Assembly: GCF_900496975.1 (NCBI RefSeq)
Contig: NZ_UFQC01000014.1
Location: 62,001 to 126,000 of the forward strand
Source of the DNA: Achromobacter veterisilvae
Lineage (GTDB): Bacteria > Pseudomonadota > Gammaproteobacteria > Burkholderiales > Burkholderiaceae_B
Direction of reading: 5' to 3'
Length of the DNA: 64,000 nucleotides
Both the position numbers and the translations under genes were made by a program. The notes beneath the pieces are model-generated. The model did not search any database and was not told where the DNA came from. It was given only the letters and a program-made list of their open reading frames with translations. Below are positions 1 through 6,968 of this stretch, piece by piece (position 1 is the stretch's first letter; each line of letters begins with the position of its first letter).

Positions 1-1
1 C

Positions 2-610
2 AAGCGCGAACCGATCTCCATCGACGACGTGCTGAAATCCCGTGAAATCAGTTCGCCGCTGCGCCTGCTGGATTGCTGCCTGGTCTCCGATGGCGGCGCC
101 GCGCTGGTGGTCAGCCGCCGGCCGGCCGGCCACGATGGCCAGCGACGCGCCGTCGAGATCCTGGGCGCGGGCCAGGGCCATACGCACGAACACATCGTCG
201 CCGCGCCCAGCCTCGTCGATTTCGGCTGCAAGGCATCGTCGCAGCGGGCGTTCTCGGCCGCCGGCTTGAGGCCGGCCGATATCGATGTCGCGCTCATCTA
301 CGACTCGTTCACCATCACGCTGCTGGCCGAACTCGAATCCATCGGCTTCTTCGCGCGCGGCGAAGCCGGGCCCGCGGCCCTGGAGGGCCAGCTCGGCCTG
401 GACGGCGCGCTGCCGTGCAACACCCACGGCGGCCTGCTGTCGTACGGCCACTCGGGCGCGGCAGGCGGCATGTTCCATGCGGTCGAAGCCGTGCACCAGC
501 TTCGCGGCCAGGCGGACCTGCGGCAGGTCGACGGCGCGAAGCTGGCCTTCGTGCACGGCGACGGCGGCATTCTCTCCGCCCATTGCTCACTCGTCCTGGG
601 AGCCGCCTGA
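2..610 (+). CDS. Thiolase-like protein, C-terminal part (partial)
   Basis: The frame is open from the window edge, so this is the C-terminal about 200 residues of a thiolase-superfamily protein. Visible signatures are YDSFTITLLAELESIGF, the NTHGG block followed by GHSG (active-site His region), and a terminal HGDGGILS segment. Classical degradative thiolases have a reactive Cys in that terminal glycine-rich region; here it reads GDGG. That variant is known in non-classical thiolases that pair with a DUF35 protein, including Ltp2-type retro-aldolases of steroid side-chain degradation. The DUF35 gene starts 1 bp after this stop, so a complex of the two is likely. Whether the reaction is thiolysis or retro-aldol cleavage is open. 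Confidence 0.88.
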   Translation, partial: KREPISIDDVLKSREISSPLRLLDCCLVSDGGAALVVSRRPAGHDGQRRAVEILGAGQGHTHEHIVAAPSLVDFGCKASSQRAFSAAGLRPADIDVALIYDSFTITLLAELESIGFFARGEAGPAALEGQLGLDGALPCNTHGGLLSYGHSGAAGGMFHAVEAVHQLRGQADLRQVDGAKLAFVHGDGGILSAHCSLVLGAA

Positions 611-611
611 C

Positions 612-1004
612 ATGGAAAAGCCTCCTATTCGCCCCACTGCCGACACCCGCCCTTTCTGGGACGGCTGCCGGAACCGCATCCTGCGTTATCAGGCCTGCGA
701 GGACTGCGGCGCGGTCCAACGCATTCCCCGTGGCGCCTGCGCGAATTGCCATGGCCTGCGGCTGTCCTGGCGCGACTCCGCCGGCCAGGGCACCGTGCTC
801 AGCCACACCACCGTGCATCGCGCCCCCACCGCCGCCTTCAAAGCCGACACCCCCTATGTCATCGCCCTGGTCGACCTGGACGAAGGCTTCCGGTTGATGG
901 TCAATGCGCGCGGCGCGCCGCTGGCCATCGGCCAGCGGGTGCGGATCGGGTTCGAGCCGCGCGGCGACCAAGCGGTCCCCATCGCAGAACCGGAGACGCC
1001 ATGA
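612..1004 (+). CDS. DUF35 OB-fold / zinc-ribbon protein, thiolase partner
   Basis: 130 aa. The N-terminal half has a rubredoxin-like zinc ribbon with two Cys pairs, CEDC near residue 33 and CANC near residue 48. The C-terminal half has the OB-fold pattern of DUF35 proteins (GQGTVLSHTTVHRAP, later GQRVRIGFEP). Proteins of this family bind CoA esters and form complexes with thiolase-like enzymes. The gene begins 1 bp after the thiolase-like gene and ends in an ATGA overlap with the next, so translation is probably coupled. It most likely acts as the non-catalytic subunit of the upstream enzyme. Confidence 0.85.
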   Translation: MEKPPIRPTADTRPFWDGCRNRILRYQACEDCGAVQRIPRGACANCHGLRLSWRDSAGQGTVLSHTTVHRAPTAAFKADTPYVIALVDLDEGFRLMVNARGAPLAIGQRVRIGFEPRGDQAVPIAEPETP

Positions 1005-1396
1005 GCGATCTGTACACCTATGAACGCTTTACGCCCGGCGCCGTCCTCGGCGATTGGGAAGAACCGCTGGACGCGAACCTGCTTGCCCTCTGGGATCGCC
1101 TGTTCGGCGCGCAGGCGCAAGACGCGCCGGCCCGCCAGGCCGGCCTCGCCGTCGCCTTGATGATGCGGGCCTACCTGAACATCGTGACGCCTCGGCCGCC
1201 CGGCAACATCCATGCGCGCCAGGAGCTCGCCGTCCAGAACCTGCCGCTGGCCGGCGAGGTGGTCCGGTCCCGCGTGCGCTGCCTGGACAAGGAAATGCGG
1301 CGCGACCGCCGTTATCTTCAATTGGAGGTCAGCGGCAAAGGCGCCGGCGGCCGGGCGCTCTATACCGGAAAGATGAATCTGATATGGGCCGCCTGA
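1001..1396 (+). CDS. MaoC/FAS1-type dehydratase-like protein
   Basis: 131 aa. It resembles the N-terminal hot-dog domain of MaoC-like dehydratases (opening YTYERFTPGAVLGDWEEPLDA), which often forms a heteromer with a second, catalytic hot-dog subunit. The Asp/His hydratase motif is not obvious here, in contrast to the next gene. The start overlaps the previous stop (ATGA) and the stop overlaps the next start (TGATG), so the set is tightly coupled. By analogy with ChsH1/ChsH2-type enzymes, this and the next gene may together make one enoyl-CoA hydratase; that is inference. Confidence 0.7.
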   Translation: MSDLYTYERFTPGAVLGDWEEPLDANLLALWDRLFGAQAQDAPARQAGLAVALMMRAYLNIVTPRPPGNIHARQELAVQNLPLAGEVVRSRVRCLDKEMRRDRRYLQLEVSGKGAGGRALYTGKMNLIWAA

Positions 1397-1800
1397 TGAC
1401 CGCCATGCCACGAACCCTGGAAACCGTCTCCATGACAGTCAGCCAGGCGGACATCGACCTCTACGCCGAACTGACCGACGATTTCAATCCCCTGCACGTC
1501 GATCCGACATTCGCCGCCGCGACGCCGATGGGCGGCACGATTGCCCACGGCACCCTGTCGGTGAACCTTATCTGGCAATCGCTGGCGCGCACGTTCGGCC
1601 CCGCGGCCCTCGATCGGTTCGATCTGGACATCCGGTTCCTGAAGCCGCTGCATGCCGGCGGCGCCATCATCGCCGGCGGCGAAAGCCTCGCCGGCTCCCC
1701 CGGACGATTCGGCGTCTGGGTCAAGGACGCCGCCGGCGCCACGCTGATCGCCGGCCAGGTCGCGCTGGCCGGCGCCCGCCCGGCCCCGGCGGCCAATTAA
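1396..1800 (+). CDS. MaoC family (R)-specific enoyl-CoA hydratase
   Basis: 134 aa from the ATG that overlaps the previous TGA; an in-frame ATG 12 bases upstream is possible. It has the hydratase-2 signature: ADIDLYAELTDDFNPLHVD followed by GGTIAHG, giving the catalytic Asp and His near residues 27 and 32. It should hydrate trans-2-enoyl-CoA in a beta-oxidation-like path. It sits between the non-catalytic hot-dog protein and the acyl-CoA dehydrogenase, so dehydrogenation, hydration and C-C cleavage steps are encoded together. Confidence 0.85.
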   Translation: MTAMPRTLETVSMTVSQADIDLYAELTDDFNPLHVDPTFAAATPMGGTIAHGTLSVNLIWQSLARTFGPAALDRFDLDIRFLKPLHAGGAIIAGGESLAGSPGRFGVWVKDAAGATLIAGQVALAGARPAPAAN

Positions 1801-1816
1801 TCCACGGAGGAAAGTC

Positions 1817-2977
1817 GTGCACTTCACCCATGAGCATCGCGAACTGGAGCGGACCACCCGGCGCATCATCGCCGAACACCTCGATCCGTATCTGGACGAA
1901 TGGGAGGCGGAACAGATGTTTCCCGCCCATCGCGTCATGAAGGCCTTCGGATCCGCCGGCCTGCTGGGCATAGGCAAACCCGCCGAGTACGGGGGCATGG
2001 AGCTGGACTTCAGCTACGAAATGGTCTTTGCGGAAACCCTGGGAGAGGTCCGTTCCAGCGGACTGACCTCCGCCATCGGCGTGCAAAGCACCATGTGCAC
2101 CCCCGCCCTCGCGCATCACGGCAGCGATGCGCTCAAGCGCGAATACCTGGCGCCGACCATCGCGGGAGACCTGGTGGGCTGCATCGGCGTCAGCGAAGCC
2201 TCCGCGGGTTCGGACGTTTCCCAAATCAAGACCTGGGCGCGCCGCGACGGCGGCGACTACATCATCAATGGCTCGAAGATGTGGATTACCAACGGCGTCC
2301 AGGGCGACTGGATCTGCCTGCTGTGCAACACCTCGCAGGAAGGCGGGCCGCACCGGAACAAGTCCCTCATCATCGTGCCCCTGAAATCCCCCGGCGTCAG
2401 CGTTTCGCGCAAGCTGGACAAACTGGTGCTGCGCGCTTCCGACACGGCGGAACTGTTCTTCGACGACGTGCGGGTGCCGGCAAGCAACCGCATCGGCGAA
2501 GAGAACATGGGGTTCATCTACCAGATGGAGCAGTTCCAGGAAGAGCGCATGTTCGTCGCGGCGCGCGGCATGCGGTCGATGGAGCGGGCCATCGAGGAAA
2601 CCATCGACTATGCGGGCCAGCGGCAAGTGTTCGGCGGCACGGTGCTGTCGAACCAGGTGGTCTACCACAAGCTGGCCGAAATGCAGACTGAAATCCAGGC
2701 TTTGCGCTCGCTGCTGTATCGCGCCATAGAACAATACCTGGACGGCCAGGACATCGCGCAGTTCGCCTCGATGGCCAAGTACTACGCGGGCAAGCTATCC
2801 ATGAAGATCCCGAACGAATGCCTCCAGTTCTGGGGAGGCCAGGGAGTCATGACGGAAAACTGGATCTCTCGCGCCTATCGCGACCTCCGGCAGACCGCCA
2901 TCGGCGGCGGCGCCAACGAAATCATGCTGGAAGTCATCGCGAAGACAATGGGAATACACCCAGGCAGGCGCGGATAG
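1817..2977 (+). CDS. Acyl-CoA dehydrogenase
   Basis: 386 aa, full family length, GTG start with GGAGG 6 bases upstream. The acyl-CoA dehydrogenase fold is clear: the FAD/substrate block IGVSEASAGSDVSQIKTWA, the middle beta-domain with NGSKMWITNG, and the C-terminal helical block with FWGGQGVMTE and the GGGANEIM signature that carries the family's conserved Glu-Ile. It would make the 2,3-double bond of an acyl-CoA with electrons going to ETF. It closes the operon; a convergent gene begins 10 bp downstream. Confidence 0.93.
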   Translation: MHFTHEHRELERTTRRIIAEHLDPYLDEWEAEQMFPAHRVMKAFGSAGLLGIGKPAEYGGMELDFSYEMVFAETLGEVRSSGLTSAIGVQSTMCTPALAHHGSDALKREYLAPTIAGDLVGCIGVSEASAGSDVSQIKTWARRDGGDYIINGSKMWITNGVQGDWICLLCNTSQEGGPHRNKSLIIVPLKSPGVSVSRKLDKLVLRASDTAELFFDDVRVPASNRIGEENMGFIYQMEQFQEERMFVAARGMRSMERAIEETIDYAGQRQVFGGTVLSNQVVYHKLAEMQTEIQALRSLLYRAIEQYLDGQDIAQFASMAKYYAGKLSMKIPNECLQFWGGQGVMTENWISRAYRDLRQTAIGGGANEIMLEVIAKTMGIHPGRRG

Positions 2978-2986
2978 CGCCGGACG

Positions 2987-3706
2987 CTATGACAGCTTGC
3001 GCGCCATTTCCTGGTACTTGCGCAGCAGGCGCCTGCCATTGAGCACCTTGCTCCAGGCATAAAGCGGCAGCAATTGCTTGGATCCGAAGCCGTCCACCAG
3101 ATAGAGCCCCTTCCGTCCGTCGGCATTGAAGCCCAGGACGATGTTGCTGGCGCTGACGTCGTTGAAGATCACGTGCGCATCGATCAGCCCCATGAAGAAT
3201 TCGTGCACCAGAATGCGAAGCTCCGGTCCGAAACCCTGCTGGGCCACCACCTGCCTGAGCGTGGGCGCGAGGTCTCCGCGCACATCCACGATGCGCTCCA
3301 CCACCAGTCCCAGGCCCTGCGAGGTCAAGACCACGCCGGCGATGCGCGCCATCAGCGTATTGCCCTGGTCCGCCCTTTGGCGCACGGTCGTGGCGATGTA
3401 CTCGACGATTTCCGCGATGAAGACGCGATGCGCGTCCTCGCGCTGGAAACGCTTGTGCCAGGGACGCTTGCGGCCAACCTCGTCGATGCGCGCCCGGTTG
3501 ATGATCTTGATGAGCAGAGACCCGTCGGTAGGGTGCAGATATACGTCGCGCTCGCTGCCCGCCGCCGCGATGGTGACCTGCCTCAGGTCCAGGATTTCGA
3601 ACGGCGCGCTGGCCCCCGGAAGGGAGGGCACTTGGGAAAGGACCTTCAACCCAAGCGCGCTGGGAGGGGGCTCGGCCACGCCATGCCGTACGGATACTTT
3701 GAACAT
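2987..3706 (-). CDS. YrbL-family (PhoP regulatory network) kinase-fold protein
   Basis: 239 aa. The C-terminal half shows the lipopolysaccharide-kinase-like pattern of YrbL proteins: an HxxFNDVSASNIV-type catalytic loop (Asp and Asn present) and LVDGFG in place of DFG. The N-terminal part has the phosphate-loop-like strand SERDVYLHPTDGSLLIKI. The family is named from E. coli YrbL, but its biochemical role is not established. It starts 11 bp after the glycosyltransferase gene, so they form an operon. A role in surface glycan modification, for example sugar phosphorylation, is inferred only from this neighbour. Confidence 0.7.
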   Translation of the reverse strand: MFKVSVRHGVAEPPPSALGLKVLSQVPSLPGASAPFEILDLRQVTIAAAGSERDVYLHPTDGSLLIKIINRARIDEVGRKRPWHKRFQREDAHRVFIAEIVEYIATTVRQRADQGNTLMARIAGVVLTSQGLGLVVERIVDVRGDLAPTLRQVVAQQGFGPELRILVHEFFMGLIDAHVIFNDVSASNIVLGFNADGRKGLYLVDGFGSKQLLPLYAWSKVLNGRRLLRKYQEMARKLS

Positions 3707-3717
3707 GTGGCTGGCGT

Positions 3718-4860
3718 CTAATGCGAGCCCGGCGCGGCCGGGCCGTGGAAGCCGAGCTGCGCGAGCCAGGTGCGGTAGACCTGCTCCGTGCGTTCCGCCA
3801 GGCCAGCCAACGAGAACTTGCCCTCGGCATACACCATGCGCCTACCCGCCGCGCCCATGCGCGCCCGCAGGCCGTCATCGTCCAGCAGATTGGCCAGCGC
3901 GGCCCGGAGCCCCGTGACCTCGCCCGCCGGCACCAATATGCCCGTCTCCCCGTTCTTCACCATTTCGCTCACGCCGCCCACGTCGACGCCGATGACGGGC
4001 AGGCCCGCGGCGGCGGCCTCGACATAGACGGTGCCCGACGCCTCTTTCTGGGTCGCCAGGGCGAAAATATCGCTGCCGGCCAGGATGTTGGGCACGTCAT
4101 GACGAAATCCCAGCATGTGGATGCGGTCGGCCAGGCCGATTTCTTCGATCATGGACTGCAACTGTTCGAACATGGGCGACCCGCTGCCCACCAGGACCAG
4201 ATGCACCTGGGGCCGGTCCTTCATCAGGGGCCGCAAGGCTTCGATGAGTTCGCGGTGCCCCTTGGTTGCCCTCAGGATGGCCACACAGCAGACCACCACG
4301 GCCTCGGGCGGCAGGTTCAGTTCTTCGCGCAGCGCCGACCGGAGACCCGGCGGCGGCAGAGTGATGGGGGAATAGATCGTTTCCACGCGGTCGGCCGGCA
4401 CGCCCCGCTCGATCAGGTATTCCCGGACATGGTTGCTGACAGTGGTGACCCGGTGCGGCACCCAGGTGTATGCCAGCATGGAATTGACCCGGTTGGTCAA
4501 GTGGCGGGTGCGCACGATCAGCGGCGTGCCCGCCATGCGCGCGCCCAATCCGGCCAGCAGGGTGTCGATGCGGCTATGCGTATTGAGGACATCGAAATGG
4601 CCCTCTCGCAATATGCGGCAAACCTTGGGCGCGCCGCGCAGCAAATTCAGCAATCCCCCCATGGGCAGCGTACGCACCGGAATACCGGCTTCGGTCGCGG
4701 CCTGGACGAGCTTTGCTTCTGGCCTGCATATCAGTTCCACATGGTGGCCGCGTTCTCGCATGGCCTGCATTTCTTTGAGGATTCTGCGTTCTTGGCCGGC
4801 AAAGCCGAGAGCCGCCTCGGCATGCGCAATGCGCAAGAGCCCGGATGTTTCGGAAGGCAT
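3718..4860 (-). CDS. GT4-family glycosyltransferase
   Basis: 380 aa. It has the two-Rossmann GT-B plan: an N-terminal acceptor domain with GFAGQERRILKEMQAM and a C-terminal nucleotide-sugar domain with VLVGSGSP and the GT4 EX7E-type region KEASGTVYVEAAAAGLPVI. It resembles lipopolysaccharide core or capsule glycosyltransferases. No signal peptide or membrane span is visible, so it is probably cytoplasmic or membrane-peripheral. It is first in a two-gene operon with the YrbL-like gene. The sugar and acceptor cannot be predicted. Confidence 0.88.
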   Translation of the reverse strand: MPSETSGLLRIAHAEAALGFAGQERRILKEMQAMRERGHHVELICRPEAKLVQAATEAGIPVRTLPMGGLLNLLRGAPKVCRILREGHFDVLNTHSRIDTLLAGLGARMAGTPLIVRTRHLTNRVNSMLAYTWVPHRVTTVSNHVREYLIERGVPADRVETIYSPITLPPPGLRSALREELNLPPEAVVVCCVAILRATKGHRELIEALRPLMKDRPQVHLVLVGSGSPMFEQLQSMIEEIGLADRIHMLGFRHDVPNILAGSDIFALATQKEASGTVYVEAAAAGLPVIGVDVGGVSEMVKNGETGILVPAGEVTGLRAALANLLDDDGLRARMGAAGRRMVYAEGKFSLAGLAERTEQVYRTWLAQLGFHGPAAPGSH

Positions 4861-5184
4861 AGGATGGGTGGCGCGGCGCTTTCCGCATGGAAAAGACCGC
4901 GCTATTGCTTGCTTGATCGATCAAACAAATTTATATGCGGGGCGGCGATAGCGCAAGCAATACGCCGCGCGCAAATCGATCGGATTTCCGGGAAAACCCG
5001 GTGATTCCGCCGGCTACGAACCGCTATTGCCTATAAGCGCGGAATCTGGAAATGTCTTTTCCACCGTCATGGCGATCCAATTTTGGGGCTATTCGTTGCG
5101 TGGACGCGACGGTTTCGCGCCAGGATCCCGGCCTCGGACGGCGCGAGGAGGCTTCGCATCCGGAGCGGCGGCAGGCCGGAAAAT
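4861..5184. other. Intergenic region upstream of the glycosyltransferase gene
   Basis: 324 bp with no credible gene. The half next to the glycosyltransferase is AT-rich. It holds the perfect 12-bp palindrome TTGATCGATCAA (4913-4924) and, on the minus strand, a possible promoter: TTGCTT, 17-bp spacer, CATATA, placed just upstream of the palindrome. The half near the sigma-factor gene shows nothing recognisable, and no strong terminator is visible for that gene. Confidence 0.4.
4913..4924. promoter_or_regulatory. 12-bp palindrome, candidate operator of the glycosyltransferase operon
   Basis: TTGATCGATCAA is a perfect inverted repeat about 53 bp upstream of the glycosyltransferase start, in a locally AT-rich stretch. 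A regulator binding there could block the putative minus-strand promoter. A single copy was seen and no regulator gene is adjacent, so this is tentative. Confidence 0.3.
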
Positions 5185-5673
5185 TCAAGCGCCGGCGTCG
5201 TGTTCCCAGGCGCGCATGCGGGTGCGGCAATGGCGCAACGCGCGCGTGAGGTGCTTGTTCACCATGTCGACGGAGATATCGAGGCTCTTGGCGATTTCGC
5301 CGTGGGACATGCCTTCGACCTGCCGCATCAGGAACGCTTGGCGGCAAGCGGGCGGCAGTTCCCGCAGGGCGCGCTCCAGGCGCGCCAACTGCTGACGGCG
5401 ATAAAACCGCTCATCCTGCAGCGGCGCCTCGCACATGACGGCCTCGGCTTCGGCATCCAGCGGCACGGCCTGGGCACGGTGCCGGTTGCGGTGCAGGTCG
5501 GTGCAGAGATTGAGCGCGGCACGGAAAAGAAATGCCCGCGGCTGGGCGATGGCGCAGTCTCCGTTGCGATCGAGCACGCGCACGTAGGCCTCCTGGGCAA
5601 CGTCGGCGGCATCGTGTGAATTGCCAAGTTTGCGCCCAAGGAATCGCAACAGATCTTTGTAGTACTGCTCCAT
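5185..5673 (-). CDS. FecI-type ECF sigma factor (system 1)
   Basis: 162 aa from ATG 5673. A longer open frame to 5793 exists, but homology begins at MEQYYKDLLRFLGR and a GGGGGAAGG ribosome site precedes this ATG. Sigma region 2 is seen in DAADVAQEAYVRVLDR and region 4 in LPPACRQAFLMRQVEGMSHGEIAKSLDISVDMV. It should direct RNA polymerase to the downstream receptor promoter when the FecR partner signals. Unusually for fecIR pairs, the fecR gene lies divergent (start 5808) and not in the same operon. Confidence 0.88.
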   Translation of the reverse strand: MEQYYKDLLRFLGRKLGNSHDAADVAQEAYVRVLDRNGDCAIAQPRAFLFRAALNLCTDLHRNRHRAQAVPLDAEAEAVMCEAPLQDERFYRRQQLARLERALRELPPACRQAFLMRQVEGMSHGEIAKSLDISVDMVNKHLTRALRHCRTRMRAWEHDAGA

Positions 5674-5807
5674 CCGGGCCTTCCCCCGTGTGATCCCGAC
5701 TGAGGCGCAAAAGGCGGGATCCTGCATAATGCCGCCTGGAACCGTGCTTTCCTTGAGAGCCATGCACGGCGCCTGAAGTGTAACAAATCTCATTTATATT
5801 AACAGCC
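5674..5807. promoter_or_regulatory. Divergent fecI/fecR control region (system 1)
   Basis: 134 bp between the two divergent genes. A short AT-rich tract next to the fecR start (about 5778-5803, core CTCATTTATATTAAC) is the only promoter-like part. It could hold an iron-regulator (Fur) site, but the match to the Fur consensus is weak, so I claim only that this is the shared control region. Confidence 0.35.
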
Positions 5808-6791
5808 ATGGCCGTCCCTCCCACGATTTCCTCCGGCAAGCAGGATGACGTCCTGACCGAGCAGGCCGTGGAATGGTGCGTGCGCATCCATGACGAATCC
5901 TGTTCCGAACAGGACCGCGCGGCGCTGCAAGCCTGGCTCGAGGCGGACCCGCGCCATGCCCGCGAATACGAGGCGGTGCGCGATCTCTGGATGATGGCCC
6001 GGGACCTGCCGGCCGAGGAAACCGCGGCCGCGCCACGGGTGCGGCCGAGCCGTTCGCACGCCGCCGCCCGATGGGCCCTCGGCGCCTGCGCGCTGGGCAT
6101 GGCCTGCTGGGGCGCGGGCTGGTGGTTCGCCCTGCTGCCCAGTTCCTACCACCGCTACGGCAGCGGCGCGCAGATGGCGACTGTCACGCTCGACGACGGC
6201 AGCGAGGTCGACCTGAATATCGACACGTCCATGGTGTACCGCAACTACCGCGACACGCGGCGCGTGCGCCTGAGCGATGGCGAAGCGTATTTCCGGGTCT
6301 CGCACGATGCCGCCCATCCCTTCGTGGTCGAAGCGGGCTCCGGCACGGTCACCGTCACCGGCACCGCGTTCAATGTCTGGAAATCGGGCGACACCGTCAT
6401 CGTCACCCTGGTCGAAGGCAGCGTGGATCTGCGCGCCGGCGAAACCGGCAAAAAGGTGAGCCTTCAACCGCTGACCCAGGCGCGCTACACCACCCGCGGC
6501 GATCCCGTCACCCGGGCCGTGAGCGGCGCCGACTCGGCGGCCTGGCGCCATGGCAAGCTGGTGCTGGACAACGCCACGCTGCGCGACGCCATCATGCAGA
6601 TCAATCGCTACTTGCCCGCCGACGCGCGCTACACGACGGTGGATCCCGCCGTCGCGGGCCTGCGCCTGGGCGGCACTTACGATGTGCGCAACGTGGCGGA
6701 ACTGATCCGGGCGTTGCCGGACATTCTTCCTGTCCGTACCTTGCGCAAGGCCGATGGCAGCTTGGCGCTGGTGCCCAATCCTCCTCGATAA
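5808..6791 (+). CDS. FecR-type anti-sigma/signal-transducing protein (system 1)
   Basis: 327 aa. The N-terminal cytoplasmic DUF4880 domain (EQAVEWCVRIHDESCSEQD, then ADPRHAREYEAV) contacts the sigma factor. One membrane span lies near residues 90-112 (ALGACALGMACWGAGWWF). The periplasmic FecR domain has LDDGSEVDLNIDTSM and TGTAFNVW, and the C-terminal STN-like part ends in LGGTYDVRN. It relays the state of the TonB receptor to FecI. It lies 177 bp upstream of its receptor gene. Confidence 0.9.
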   Translation: MAVPPTISSGKQDDVLTEQAVEWCVRIHDESCSEQDRAALQAWLEADPRHAREYEAVRDLWMMARDLPAEETAAAPRVRPSRSHAAARWALGACALGMACWGAGWWFALLPSSYHRYGSGAQMATVTLDDGSEVDLNIDTSMVYRNYRDTRRVRLSDGEAYFRVSHDAAHPFVVEAGSGTVTVTGTAFNVWKSGDTVIVTLVEGSVDLRAGETGKKVSLQPLTQARYTTRGDPVTRAVSGADSAAWRHGKLVLDNATLRDAIMQINRYLPADARYTTVDPAVAGLRLGGTYDVRNVAELIRALPDILPVRTLRKADGSLALVPNPPR

Positions 6792-6968
6792 ACGGCGGCG
6801 GCCCATCGCTGGCCGGCTCCCGGAACGACGCCGGACCGGCCCCGCGGCGGCTCGCCCGCGGGTGGTTTCATTTAGTTTCAACTCTGCGTTCCTAGTTCGC
6901 GCCGCAAGGCCGTCTTAATGATTGTCAGTCGTAATTACTCTCAATCCTTTTTCGGTTAGACAGCCCTC
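6792..6968. promoter_or_regulatory. Receptor promoter region (system 1)
   Basis: 177 bp between fecR and the receptor gene. An AT-rich stretch near 6915-6955 (AATGATTGTCAG, then GTAATTACTCTCAAT) looks like the ECF-sigma promoter or Fur-type control zone usual before such receptors. I cannot assign exact -35/-10 elements. Confidence 0.3.
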
